The notes beneath the pieces were generated by a model. That model was given only the letters and a program-made list of their open reading frames with translations, was not told where the DNA came from and did no database searches. A stretch of DNA of 64,000 bases. Origin: Rhodococcoides kyotonense (lineage in GTDB: Bacteria > Actinomycetota > Actinomycetes > Mycobacteriales > Mycobacteriaceae). Below, in pieces: positions 18,905 through 27,516 of this stretch. The DNA is taken from the NCBI RefSeq assembly GCF_001645385.1, contig NZ_LVHI01000023.1, positions 415,969 through 479,968 of the forward strand, read 5' to 3'. A program made the translations under genes and the position numbers. The stretch's first letter is position 1. Every line of letters starts with the position of its first letter.

Positions 18905-19357
18905 TCAATCCGGTACTGCGCTGCCGCGACGCTCCGGCGCGACGGCCCGACGCAGTAAGTCCCCGAGCGTCTCCAGCTCGGCCGGGGTGAGCCCGGAAAT
19001 CAGCGGCGACGCTCCCCGCAGCCCCGCGAGCAGTGTCCTTCGGCGCTCGGCCCCCTCGGCGGTGAGAAGAATCTGCTTGGCCCGTCGGTCGGTGGGGTGT
19101 GGGCGGCGCTCGAGCAAGCCCTGGCTTTCCAGGTAGTCGATGACAGCGGTGGCGTTGGACGGCTCACAGCCCATTTGCTCGGCCAATTCACGCATCGTCA
19201 TCGGGCCGGTCAGCTCCCTGAGGGCGGAGGCCTGGGAAACGGTGAGTCCATGCGCGCCGACGCGCGCGCGCTGGCGGGCCGTGCTCTGGGTGTCGACCTC
19301 GTGCACGAGCTTGGCCAGCTCCCAGTCCGCCGCCACCATCGAATCCGTCGACGTCAT
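18905..19357 (-). CDS. MarR-family transcriptional regulator
   Basis: A 150-residue winged helix-turn-helix regulator. The HTH lies about residues 45-95 (MTMRELAEQMGCEPSNATAV as recognition region, then the wing HPTDRRAKQILLT), with the dimerisation helices at both ends. ATG 19357 is preceded by a TAGAGT hexamer (19369-19364) 6 nt upstream, so a leaderless start is likely; GTG 19363 is the alternative. It is divergent from a metallo-beta-lactamase-fold gene, and a near-perfect 15 bp inverted repeat lies between them. MarR proteins normally repress themselves and the adjacent gene until a small, often aromatic, ligand binds. The ligand is unknown. The pair has no counterpart between fpg and the osmC gene in M. 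tuberculosis. Confidence 0.9.
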   Translation of the reverse strand: MTSTDSMVAADWELAKLVHEVDTQSTARQRARVGAHGLTVSQASALRELTGPMTMRELAEQMGCEPSNATAVIDYLESQGLLERRPHPTDRRAKQILLTAEGAERRRTLLAGLRGASPLISGLTPAELETLGDLLRRAVAPERRGSAVPD

Positions 19358-19390
19358 GATCACACTCTAGCAATACCCTTCAGACCATGA

Positions 19391-19423
19391 TAGATATGAT
19401 CTGAATAGTTCAGTTCATATCTA
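19391..19423. promoter_or_regulatory. Palindromic operator between the MarR gene and the MBL-fold gene
   Basis: Inverted repeat: left arm 19391-19405 (TAGATATGATCTGAA), spacer TAG, right arm 19409-19423 (TTCAGTTCATATCTA), one mismatch in 15 bp. It overlaps a TATGAT -10-like hexamer (19395-19400) facing the MBL gene and lies at the -35 region of the presumed leaderless marR promoter. Position and symmetry suit a MarR dimer site controlling both genes. Confidence 0.75.
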
Positions 19424-19438
19424 AATGGAGGTTCGATC

Positions 19439-20320
19439 ATGACGAACGAAATCGACACACGGGAGCGTCTTCGCCGCCCGTCCGGTGTCCGTTCGCTTAC
19501 TCTCGGCGAGACCAAGCTCACCTATGTTCCCGATGGCGTGGCCAGACTCGACGCCCGAATGTTGCTGCCGGAACCGTCGGAAGAGGACTGGGCGCAGAAC
19601 GCCGAGTATCTGGACGAGGGCGGTCATCTGGTGGCGGGCGTCGGCGGACTGCTGGTCGAGCGCGACGGGCACGCACTACTGATCGACGCGGGCGTCGGAC
19701 CGTTGACGATCGGCCCGCCGATGAACCCGTTCGGCGTTCTTTCCGGCGGTGCGTTGCTGGACAACCTGGCGAGAATCGGTTGCAGCCCAGCCGATATCGA
19801 CGCGGTCGCATTGACGCACCTGCACACCGACCACTTCGGTTGGGCATGGCATCCGGCTCCCGGCAGCACCCGCCCCGCCTTCACCGAAGCCGATTACCTT
19901 GTCGCCGAGACGGAATGGGCCAACCGTCACGTCGCCGAAGAGCAGGGGCAGGCCGACATGATCAAGGCTCTCGCGCCGCACGTACGGACCGTGGTGGAGA
20001 ACGAGGAAGTCTTCCCCGGCGTTCGGGTCATGTCCGCTCCCGGCCACAGTCCTGGCCATGTCGGGTTCGTCATCGAAGCGGACGGGCAGCGGGTGATCGC
20101 TTTCGGCGACGCGTTCCACTCTCCGATTCAGATCACTCATCCGTTGTGGGAGAACACATTCGACCACGATCACCGGCAGGCAACCGCCCTGCGCCACCGC
20201 CTCGTGCTCGAACTGGCCGGGTCCGACGCCATCGGCTTCGGTATCCACTTCGCCGACGTACCGTTCGGACGAGTTCGCATCGAAGACAACCGGGCGACCT
20301 GGCACCCCGTCGACGACTGA
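19439..20320 (+). CDS. Metallo-beta-lactamase-fold hydrolase
   Basis: A 293-residue hydrolase with the MBL metal motif THLHTDHFGW near residues 121-130 (HxHxDH), a second ligand in APGHSPGHVGFV near 200, and an Asp in AFGDAFHSP near 222. This supports a complete di-zinc site. The overall layout resembles N-acyl homoserine lactone lactonase-like and quinolone- or ester-hydrolysing MBL proteins, but no substrate can be assigned. A GGAGG site at 19427-19431 precedes the ATG by 7 nt. It is divergent from, and probably repressed by, the MarR protein, which suggests an inducible detoxification or catabolic enzyme. Confidence 0.88.
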   Translation: MTNEIDTRERLRRPSGVRSLTLGETKLTYVPDGVARLDARMLLPEPSEEDWAQNAEYLDEGGHLVAGVGGLLVERDGHALLIDAGVGPLTIGPPMNPFGVLSGGALLDNLARIGCSPADIDAVALTHLHTDHFGWAWHPAPGSTRPAFTEADYLVAETEWANRHVAEEQGQADMIKALAPHVRTVVENEEVFPGVRVMSAPGHSPGHVGFVIEADGQRVIAFGDAFHSPIQITHPLWENTFDHDHRQATALRHRLVLELAGSDAIGFGIHFADVPFGRVRIEDNRATWHPVDD

Positions 20321-20399
20321 CGAAGCACGATCCGGTCCGCGCCCAGGGGACCATCCGCGTCGATCACGACGTCGGTGGCACTGTCTAGAATCTGCTGTC

Positions 20400-20828
20400 A
20401 TGGCTGACGAGAGCACACCGACAGAGCTGTGGGTCGAACGCACGGGCACCCGCCGGTACACCGGCAAGAGTTCGCGAGGGGCCGAGGTGTCGATCGGTTC
20501 CGAGTCGGTGGACGGAGTCTTCACTCCCGGTGAACTGCTGAAGATCGCGCTGGCGGCATGCACCGGTATGAGCTCGGACCTGCCGCTGTCACGCAGGCTC
20601 GGAGACAACTACGACGCCACCGTCCGAGTCTCGGGCGCCGCGGACCGCGAGAACGAGCTGTACCCGGAACTCCACGAAATTCTCGAGCTCGACCTCAGCG
20701 AGCTCGACCCCGAGGCGCAGCAGCGGTTGCTGACCGTCGTCGAGCGGGCGATCGACAAGGTCTGCACCGTCGGGCGCACACTGAAGGCGGGCACGAAGAT
20801 ATCCCTCGACGTCGTCACGGACGCCTGA
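20400..20828 (+). CDS. OsmC/Ohr-family peroxiredoxin-like protein
   Basis: A 142-residue OsmC-fold protein. The redox cysteines are at 54 (ALAACTGMSSD) and 122 (DKVCTVGRTL), the pair that reduces organic hydroperoxides in this family. In M. tuberculosis the osmC-like Rv2923c also lies between fpg and acyP/smc, so this is the syntenic copy. TAGAAT (20386-20391) sits 8 nt before the ATG, a leaderless-type site. The next gene begins one base after its stop, so it heads a likely operon osmC - beta-propeller - acyP. Confidence 0.92.
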   Translation: MADESTPTELWVERTGTRRYTGKSSRGAEVSIGSESVDGVFTPGELLKIALAACTGMSSDLPLSRRLGDNYDATVRVSGAADRENELYPELHEILELDLSELDPEAQQRLLTVVERAIDKVCTVGRTLKAGTKISLDVVTDA

Positions 20829-20829
20829 C

Positions 20830-21735
20830 ATGAGATGGGGGGCGGCGCTGGGGGTACTGGCGGCAACGTGCGGGGCAGTGGTGGCCGTCGCTCCCACGGC
20901 AGCGGCAGCGCCCGCGTGCGCACCGTGGACCGTCAGCACGGTCGCGTCGGGGCTCGGCCTGCTCGAGAACGTGACGTTCGACGACCGAGGAACGATGCTG
21001 CTGTCCCGGACGTCGCTCACCGGTCCCGGCGCCATCGCCGGTCTGACGCCGGACGGGACTCGGTCGGTCGTCGTTCCGGACGTGACCGCACCCGGTGGGC
21101 TCGTCGTGCGCGGCGACACCCTGTATTTCACGACCGGCAACGGCTTCTCGTCGGGACTTCTCGACGTTCACGACGGCACGGTCGAGGCCGTCGACCTCGA
21201 CACCGGTGCGCGCACGGTGGTGGCGCGCGACGTCGTCATGCCCAACGGCCTTGCCGTGCTCGACGACGGTGACCTCCTGGTCACTCGCAATCTCGGCGCG
21301 CCGAGCGGCATCACACGGGTCGACGCGGGCGATCCCAACTCGGCTCGATACGTGCGCACGGACGTCGGGAGCGCCAACGGTCTGGCCGTGGACGACGGAA
21401 CGGTGTACGTGTCGAACACGTTCGAGCCCGAACTGGCGATCACCGTTCTCGACGCGTCGAACCTCGGTGGGGATGCTCGTCGCATTCCGGTCGACGGATT
21501 CGGACCTGTCACCGCGTCGGACGACTTGACCGTCGGGCCGGACGGACAGATCTACCTCGCCCAGAACCTCGCCGGTCGAGTACTGCGCATCGACCCCGAG
21601 TCCGGTGCGTCGTGCGTCATCGGAACCGGTCTGCCGTCGACCTCGGCGGTCGAGTTCGGTGGTGTCGGATGGGACCCGGATTCGCTGTACGCCACGAGTT
21701 TCGACGGCTCGGTCCGCCGGCTGGCCCCCGCATGA
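20830..21735 (+). CDS. Secreted SMP-30/ScyD-like beta-propeller protein
   Basis: A 301-residue protein with a Sec signal peptide (residues 1-27, hydrophobic core [24 protein letters not shown] cleavage region). It continues as a six-bladed beta-propeller of SMP-30/gluconolactonase or ScyD/ScyE type: repeated modules such as [33 protein letters not shown] and [17 protein letters not shown]. It has few cysteines (CAPW near the mature N-terminus and CVIG near the C-terminus) that could bridge the first and last blades. No catalytic residues are evident, so a binding role is as likely as lactonase activity. It is packed tightly between osmC and acyP (ATGA overlap), an insertion relative to M. tuberculosis. 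Confidence 0.75.
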   Translation: MRWGAALGVLAATCGAVVAVAPTAAAAPACAPWTVSTVASGLGLLENVTFDDRGTMLLSRTSLTGPGAIAGLTPDGTRSVVVPDVTAPGGLVVRGDTLYFTTGNGFSSGLLDVHDGTVEAVDLDTGARTVVARDVVMPNGLAVLDDGDLLVTRNLGAPSGITRVDAGDPNSARYVRTDVGSANGLAVDDGTVYVSNTFEPELAITVLDASNLGGDARRIPVDGFGPVTASDDLTVGPDGQIYLAQNLAGRVLRIDPESGASCVIGTGLPSTSAVEFGGVGWDPDSLYATSFDGSVRRLAPA

Positions 21736-22007
21736 GCGACGAACGACTGACTGCGTGGGTCCACGGAACCGTGCAGGGTGTGGGTTTTCGATGGTGGACG
21801 CGGTCTCGGGCGCTCGAACTCGGTCTCGTCGGGCACGCCACCAACCATGCCGACGGCCGTGTTCTCGTCGTCGCCGAGGGCTCGCGCGAGCGGCTGGAAC
21901 GACTTCTCGACTTGTTGCGCGGCGGGACGACTCCCGGCGTCGTGTCGCTCGTCGTGGAATCCTGGGATCCAGCACGCGGCGGACTCTCCGGGTTCGTCGA
22001 GCGTTGA
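21732..22007 (+). CDS. acyP: Acylphosphatase
   Basis: A 91-residue acylphosphatase that hydrolyses carboxyl-phosphate bonds such as acetyl phosphate or 1,3-bisphosphoglycerate. The phosphate cradle [12 protein letters not shown] with its catalytic Arg, and the catalytic Asn in [11 protein letters not shown], are both present. ATG 21732 overlaps the preceding stop as ATGA. It lies just upstream of smc, as Rv2922A does in M. tuberculosis. Confidence 0.95.
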   Translation: MSDERLTAWVHGTVQGVGFRWWTRSRALELGLVGHATNHADGRVLVVAEGSRERLERLLDLLRGGTTPGVVSLVVESWDPARGGLSGFVER

Positions 22008-22058
22008 GGCCTGACGTCGGCGACTGGAGTGTCGACCGAACAGGTCGGACCTACCCGG

Positions 22059-22075
22059 TAATCTGACTCGTCATG
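22059..22075 (+). promoter_or_regulatory. Leaderless-type -10 hexamer for smc
   Basis: TAATCT (22059-22064) followed by 8 nt and ATG 22073; no purine-rich ribosome binding site lies between. Suggests smc has its own promoter inside the acyP-ftsY run. Confidence 0.45.
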
Positions 22076-25000
22076 CATCTCAAGAGTCTGACGCTGAAGG
22101 GCTTCAAGTCCTTCGCCTCGGCGACGACTCTTCGTTTCGAACCGGGAATCACCTGCGTCGTCGGACCCAACGGGTCGGGTAAGTCCAACGTCGTCGACGC
22201 GCTCACCTGGGTCATGGGGGAGCAGGGCGCGAAAGCGCTGCGCGGCGGGAAGATGGAAGACGTCATCTTCGCCGGCACGTCCGGCCGGGCGCCGCTCGGC
22301 CGGGCGGAAGTGACGCTGACCATCGACAACGCCGACGGTGCACTGCCCATCGATTACACCGAGGTCTCGATCACCCGGCGCATGTTCCGCGACGGTGCGG
22401 GCGAGTACGAGATCAACGGCAACTCGTGTCGGTTGATGGACGTGCAGGAACTGCTGAGCGACTCCGGTATCGGACGCGAGATGCACGTCATCGTCGGACA
22501 GGGACGCCTCGCCGCCATTCTCGAATCGCGGCCCGAGGACCGACGCGCCTTCATCGAGGAGGCCGCGGGTGTTCTCAAACACCGCAAGCGCAAGGAAAAG
22601 GCCGTCCGCAAACTCGACGCGATGCAGGCCAACCTCGCGCGTCTGACCGACCTCACCGCCGAGCTCCGGCGTCAGCTCAAGCCGCTCGGCAGGCAGGCCG
22701 AAGTCGCACGGCGTGCACAGACCGTCCAGGCCGATCTGCGCGATGCGAAGCTGCGCCTGGCCGCCGACGATCTCGTGACGCGCCGTGAGGCATTCGCCAG
22801 CCAGGAACAGGACGAAGCGGCGCAACGCGAGCAGTACGCCGTCGTTCAGGACACCCTCGAAGCCGGAAACGTCGCGCTCGGCGAGCTCGAGCAGTCGGTC
22901 GCCCGTCTGACACCCAGTGCCGAGGCGGCGAGCCAGACCTGGTTCCAGCTGTCCGCGCTCGCCGAACGCGTGAACGCCACCATCAGGATCGCGAAGGAAC
23001 GCGCACGTCACCTCGACAGTGCGCCGTCGACGGGCCGCGGTCAGGATCCCGACGAGCTCGAGCAGCAGGCCGAACGCGTCGCCGAGGAAGAGATGGAGCT
23101 CGTCGAGGCCGTCGAGATCGCCCGCGAGACGCTCGAAGCAGCGCGCGAGCAGCTGATGGAACGTGAGTCGGCCGCAGCCGAGGCCGAACGCGCCCACATG
23201 GCCGCCGTGCGCGCCGTCGCCGATCGTCGTGAGGGATTCGCCCGGCTGTCCGGGCAGGTCGACACGTATCGAACGAAGGTCGAGTCCATCGATGCCGAGG
23301 TAGCTCGGTTGTCGGTCGCCATCGACGAAGCCCGTGAGCGCGGCGACGTCGCGCAATCGGAGTTCGACAGCGTCCAGGACCAGATTTCAGGGCTCGATGC
23401 AAGCGAACTCAGCCTCGACACGCACTACGAGCGTGCGGTCGCCGCACTGCGCAGCGCCGATGCTCGCGTCACCGAGTTGCAGAACGAGGATCGAACCGCG
23501 GGCAAGAAGGTCGCGTCGTTCCAGGCGCGCATCGAAGCACTGACGATGGGCCTCGAACGCAAGGACGGCGCGGGCTGGCTCATCGAGAACGGCCAGTCCG
23601 GTCTGTCCGGCCTGCTGGCCGAGCGGATCACGATCGAGCCCGGATTCGACGTCGCCATCGCGGTGGCCATGGGTCCGGTCGCCGACGCGGCACATGCCGA
23701 CTCGTTCGCGAGCGCGCGCGAGGCCGTACGGGCACTCCGCGAAGCCGACGGAGGCCGAGCAGCGATCGTGTTCGACGGCACCGCCGTCGAGGCGCAGCAT
23801 CGGTCGGTCACCCTGCCCGACGGGGCACGGTGGGCTCTCGACGTCGTGTCGTACCCGGATTCGTTGGTCGAGTCGATGCTCGCCCTGCTCGGTGACGTCG
23901 CAGTCGTCCCGTCGCTCGACGACGCAGCGTCGCTGGTGGCGTCGGCGCGTGGCGTGCGTGCGGTGACGACGGCGGGCGATCTCGTCGACGCGGGCCTGGT
24001 CACCGGTGGTTCGGATCGTCGGCCCAGCACGCTGGAGGTACAGGCCGCGATCGATACGTCCATGGTCGAACTCGCTGCGGCCGAACGCCGTTCGGCCGAG
24101 CTGGAAGCTGCGTTGTCGGGCGCGCTCGCCGAGCAGTCCGACCGCAAGGAATCGGCCGAGCAGGCATTGGCCGCGCTCAACGAGTCGGATGCGGCCATGG
24201 CTGCGGTCTACGAACAGCTGGGCCGCCTCGGCCAATTGGCGCGATCCGCCCACGCCGAGTCGACGCGTCTGTCCGAGCAGCGAGCGGCCGCGGAGACCGG
24301 TCGAGAGGAAGCTCTGGGGGCGCTGGCGGAACTCGAGGAACGGCTTCGACTCGCCGAGGACGAACAATCCGGGTTGGAGGGCACCGGCGACTCCACCGAG
24401 TCCACCATCGCCCGCGAGACAGCCGCGGCCGCGTTGGCGGAGGTCCGTGCCGTCGAGGTCGAAGCACGCCTGAACGTGCGCACCGCCGAGGAACGTGCGC
24501 AGTCGCTGCGTGGACGCGCCGACTCGTTGCGCCGAGCGGCTCGCGCCGAGCGCGAGGCCCGTGCCCGTGCCGAACGCGAGATGGCATCGCGACGGCATGC
24601 AGCTGCCGTCGCCGAGGCCGTGGCGTCCGCGGGAGAGCGCGTCGCCGAGCGGTTGGCGATGGTCGTCGACGAGGCCGCGTCCCGTCGCGACGAGCTCGCC
24701 GAACGCAAAGCGACGACGACGGCCGAGCTCGAACGCGTCAAGGAACAGGTGCGCGCGTTGCAGGCGCAGCTCGCGTCGATCACCGACGCCGTGCACCGCG
24801 ACGAGGTAGCCCGCGCCCAGGCGGCACTGCGCATCGAACAGCTGGAAGCGAGCATTCTCGAGCAGCACGGCATCGGTCTCGACGATTTGATCGCCGAGTA
24901 CGGGCCGGACATCGCGGCGCCGCCGACCGACCTGGAGATGGCCGAGTACGAAGCAGCGAAGGAACGCGGCGAACAGGTCGTCGCCCCCGCACCGATGCCG

Positions 25001-25729
25001 TTCGATCGTGTGACGCAGGAGAAGCGCGCCAAGAAGGCCGAACGCGATCTCGCGACACTCGGCAAGGTCAACCCGCTCGCGCTCGAAGAGTTCGCCGCGC
25101 TCGAGGAGCGCTACAACTTCCTCTCGACGCAGCTCGAAGACGTCAAATCGGCGCGCAAGGATCTGCTCGAGGTCGTCGCCGACGTCGACGACCGCATCCT
25201 TCAGCTGTTCACCGATGCCTGGCTCGACGTCGAGCGCGAATTCACGCAGGTGTTCGCGAAACTGTTCCCCGGCGGGGAGGGTCGACTGATTCTCACCGAA
25301 CCCGGCGACATGCTGACCACCGGTATCGAGGTGGAAGCGCGACCGCCCGGCAAGAAGGTCAAGCGGTTGTCGCTGCTGTCCGGCGGTGAGAAATCACTGA
25401 CCGCGGTCGCGATGCTCGTGGCCATCTTCCGTGCGCGGCCGTCCCCGTTCTACGTCATGGACGAGGTCGAGGCCGCGCTCGACGACACCAACCTGCGGCG
25501 GCTGATCGGGCTGTTCGAGCAGCTACGGGAGAAGTCGCAGCTCATCGTCATCACTCACCAGAAGCCGACGATGGAGGTCGCCGACGCGTTGTACGGCGTC
25601 TCGATGCGCGGCGACGGCATCACGACGGTCATCTCGCAACGGTTGAACCGGGATCGCGTCGAAACCATCGGCAGCGCAACGGTCGACGAAGATTCCGTGG
25701 TGGATCCCGCACCGGCGCCGCCGGCATGA
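22073..25729 (+). CDS. smc: Chromosome segregation protein SMC
   Basis: Condensin ATPase of 1218 residues. The N-terminal Walker [17 protein letters not shown] (about 32-47) and the C-terminal signature [16 protein letters not shown] with Walker [12 protein letters not shown] (about 1100-1150) flank two long coiled coils (about 170-500 and 680-1020). The hinge (about 510-670) contains [14 protein letters not shown] and the glycine-rich [19 protein letters not shown] [15 protein letters not shown]. The protein is expected on the chromosome, loaded at parS by ParB, with ScpA/ScpB partners not present here. ftsY follows after 46 bp, the order Rv2922c-Rv2921c. Confidence 0.97.
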   Translation: MHLKSLTLKGFKSFASATTLRFEPGITCVVGPNGSGKSNVVDALTWVMGEQGAKALRGGKMEDVIFAGTSGRAPLGRAEVTLTIDNADGALPIDYTEVSITRRMFRDGAGEYEINGNSCRLMDVQELLSDSGIGREMHVIVGQGRLAAILESRPEDRRAFIEEAAGVLKHRKRKEKAVRKLDAMQANLARLTDLTAELRRQLKPLGRQAEVARRAQTVQADLRDAKLRLAADDLVTRREAFASQEQDEAAQREQYAVVQDTLEAGNVALGELEQSVARLTPSAEAASQTWFQLSALAERVNATIRIAKERARHLDSAPSTGRGQDPDELEQQAERVAEEEMELVEAVEIARETLEAAREQLMERESAAAEAERAHMAAVRAVADRREGFARLSGQVDTYRTKVESIDAEVARLSVAIDEARERGDVAQSEFDSVQDQISGLDASELSLDTHYERAVAALRSADARVTELQNEDRTAGKKVASFQARIEALTMGLERKDGAGWLIENGQSGLSGLLAERITIEPGFDVAIAVAMGPVADAAHADSFASAREAVRALREADGGRAAIVFDGTAVEAQHRSVTLPDGARWALDVVSYPDSLVESMLALLGDVAVVPSLDDAASLVASARGVRAVTTAGDLVDAGLVTGGSDRRPSTLEVQAAIDTSMVELAAAERRSAELEAALSGALAEQSDRKESAEQALAALNESDAAMAAVYEQLGRLGQLARSAHAESTRLSEQRAAAETGREEALGALAELEERLRLAEDEQSGLEGTGDSTESTIARETAAAALAEVRAVEVEARLNVRTAEERAQSLRGRADSLRRAARAEREARARAEREMASRRHAAAVAEAVASAGERVAERLAMVVDEAASRRDELAERKATTTAELERVKEQVRALQAQLASITDAVHRDEVARAQAALRIEQLEASILEQHGIGLDDLIAEYGPDIAAPPTDLEMAEYEAAKERGEQVVAPAPMPFDRVTQEKRAKKAERDLATLGKVNPLALEEFAALEERYNFLSTQLEDVKSARKDLLEVVADVDDRILQLFTDAWLDVEREFTQVFAKLFPGGEGRLILTEPGDMLTTGIEVEARPPGKKVKRLSLLSGGEKSLTAVAMLVAIFRARPSPFYVMDEVEAALDDTNLRRLIGLFEQLREKSQLIVITHQKPTMEVADALYGVSMRGDGITTVISQRLNRDRVETIGSATVDEDSVVDPAPAPPA

Positions 25730-25775
25730 CACGGCTGACGCGGGCGCTGTAGCGCATCGTGACAGGATGGTCCCC

Positions 25776-27212
25776 GTGAGTACCGAAGCGTGGATCGTCG
25801 TCGCGGCCGTTCTGGCCATTCTTGTCGTCGTGCTCGTCGCGGGATTCGTTCTGTCCCGTCGACGCCGTGTGTCCTTCCAGTCCAAGGACATCAAGGCCGT
25901 CGAGGAAACTCCGAAGGACAGATCGGGTGGTTACAAGGCGGGCGGTGGCTTCTCGTTCAGCCAGGGCACCGCCACCGCCGAGCCGGAGCTCGCCCCGAAA
26001 CCCAAGCCGCGCCCCGAGCCGACTCCGCGGCCGGAACCGACGCCCACACCCGAGCCCGCTCCGACGCCCGAGCCTGCGCCGACGCCCGAGCCTGCTCCGA
26101 CGCCCGAGCCCGCTCCGACTCCCGAGCCTGCGCCTACACCGGAGCCCGCGCCTACACCCGAACCCGCGCCTACACCGGAGCCCGCTCCCGAGCCTGCACC
26201 GACTCCCGAGCCTGCACCCACACCCGAGCCCGCGCCGGAACCTGCTCCTGTCCCGACGCCCGAGCCCGAGCGTCCTGTCATCGAGGAGATCGCACCCACC
26301 GAGGGCCGGATCGACCGACTGCGTGGCCGGTTGTCCCGGTCGCAGTCCGCGGTCGGGAAGAGCTTGCTGGGACTGCTCGGTGGTGGCGATCTCGACGAGG
26401 ATTCGTGGGAGGAAGTCGAGGACACGCTGCTGATCGCCGACATCGGGTCGTCGACCACGGCGGAGATCATGTCGACGCTGCGTGAACAGATGGCGGCGCG
26501 CAGCATTCGCACCGAAGCGGATGCGCGAGCACTGCTGCGCGAGGTCCTCGTCGCGCAACTGCACCCCGAGTTCGATCGGTCGATCAAGGCGCTGCCGCAC
26601 GAAGGTACGCCTGCGGTGCTGCTCGTCGTCGGTGTCAACGGCACCGGCAAGACGACGACCACCGGCAAGCTCGCCCGCGTGCTCGTCGCCGACGGCCGCC
26701 GGGTTCTGCTCGGCGCGGCCGACACGTTCCGCGCCGCAGCAGCGGACCAGTTGCAGACGTGGGCCGAGCGCGTCGGTGCGGACGTCGTGCGCGGCAAGGA
26801 AGGCGCCGATCCGGCCGCCGTCGGATTCGACGCGGTGTCCAAGGGCATCGAGCAGGGTGTCGACGTCGTCGTCGTGGACACGGCCGGGCGTCTGCACACC
26901 AAGTCGGGCCTGATGGACGAGCTCGGAAAGGTCAAGCGCGTCATCGAGAAGCGAGCGCGCGTCGACGACGTGCTGTTGGTTCTCGACGCGACGGTCGGAC
27001 AGAACGGTCTGATGCAGGCACGTGTGTTCGCCGAGGTCGTGGACATCAGCGGCGTCGTACTGACCAAGCTCGACGGCACCGCGAAGGGCGGCATCGTGTT
27101 CCAGGTCCAACGCGAACTCGGTGTTCCGGTGAAGCTCGTCGGGCTCGGCGAGGGCGCCGACGACCTGGCGCCGTTCGAGCCGGGGGCGTTCGTCGACGCA
27201 CTGCTCGGCTGA
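25776..27212 (+). CDS. ftsY: Signal recognition particle receptor FtsY with N-terminal membrane anchor and PEPAPT linker
   Basis: SRP receptor GTPase. An N-terminal transmembrane helix (WIVVAAVLAILVVVLVAGFV) is followed by a basic RRRR stop-transfer, then a long Pro/Glu/Ala/Thr linker of about 90 residues built from PEPAPT hexapeptides, then the NG GTPase domain. That domain has GVNGTGKTTTTGKLA as G1, DTFRAAAADQL, DTAGRLHTKSG, TKLDGTAKGG and a C-terminal GEGADDLAPFEP. I prefer GTG 25776, 5 nt after AGGATGG; ATG 25767 lies in frame and would add three residues. The linker replaces the acidic A domain of E. coli FtsY. A strong hairpin terminator follows. Ffh, its partner, is encoded 5.6 kb downstream. 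Confidence 0.95.
   Translation: MSTEAWIVVAAVLAILVVVLVAGFVLSRRRRVSFQSKDIKAVEETPKDRSGGYKAGGGFSFSQGTATAEPELAPKPKPRPEPTPRPEPTPTPEPAPTPEPAPTPEPAPTPEPAPTPEPAPTPEPAPTPEPAPTPEPAPEPAPTPEPAPTPEPAPEPAPVPTPEPERPVIEEIAPTEGRIDRLRGRLSRSQSAVGKSLLGLLGGGDLDEDSWEEVEDTLLIADIGSSTTAEIMSTLREQMAARSIRTEADARALLREVLVAQLHPEFDRSIKALPHEGTPAVLLVVGVNGTGKTTTTGKLARVLVADGRRVLLGAADTFRAAAADQLQTWAERVGADVVRGKEGADPAAVGFDAVSKGIEQGVDVVVVDTAGRLHTKSGLMDELGKVKRVIEKRARVDDVLLVLDATVGQNGLMQARVFAEVVDISGVVLTKLDGTAKGGIVFQVQRELGVPVKLVGLGEGADDLAPFEPGAFVDALLG
26040..26265 (+). repeat. Coding tandem repeat, 18 bp units (PEPAPT) in ftsY
   Basis: About a dozen imperfect copies of an 18 bp unit encoding Pro-Glu-Pro-Ala-Pro-Thr. Third codon positions vary between units (CCG/CCC/CCA/CCT, GCT/GCG/GCC/GCA), so the peptide is held by selection while the DNA has drifted, with two shorter PEPAPE units near the end. 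Length polymorphism between strains is likely. Confidence 0.9.
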
Positions 27213-27247
27213 CATCAGGTGCGGCCGTCCGCCGCACGAAGCCACAC

Positions 27248-27285
27248 GAAACACGCCCCGCCGAACCGTCGGCGGGGCGTGTTTC
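27248..27285 (+). terminator. Hairpin terminator after ftsY
   Basis: Perfect 17 bp stem (27248-27264 with 27269-27285), loop ACCG, 35 bp after the ftsY stop. It is followed by TCGTTG rather than a U-tract. It separates smc-ftsY from the nitrogen operon. Confidence 0.8.
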
Positions 27286-27370
27286 TCGTTGCGGACGGGG
27301 TCGTTCGAGTGTGTCCGGTTTCGACCGCTTTTCCCCGGTTTCGTGCTCGAAGCAAAACCGGCGAAAGAAC

Positions 27371-27463
27371 GAAACGCCTGGACGAAACGTACTAGCAACA
27401 CATTCCGTCCGTCCGTTCACATGCGCGAAACACCGGAGTGTCACCGATGAAACCTAGTGAAAC
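27371..27463. promoter_or_regulatory. Cluster of GAAAC / GTnAC boxes upstream of amt, GlnR-like
   Basis: GAAAC occurs five times (27371, 27384, 27427, 27449, 27459) and GTTCAC (27415-27420) and GTGTCAC (27438-27444) are interleaved. GTTCAC-N6-GAAAC at 27415-27431 fits the actinobacterial GlnR a-site/b-site arrangement; the second pair has a shorter gap. The cluster spans the 145 bp before the amt start. Nitrogen control by GlnR is inferred from motif and context. Confidence 0.5.
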
Positions 27464-27516
27464 CACTCTTTGTCCAGACCACGCGCCAACCGGTGCGTCA
27501 GATAAGGAGGGTGTAC

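Noticed and set aside
26040..26265. A satellite or CRISPR-like array in the ftsY region.
   Set aside because: The repeats are 18 bp, contiguous without spacers and in frame, encoding the PEPAPT linker of FtsY.
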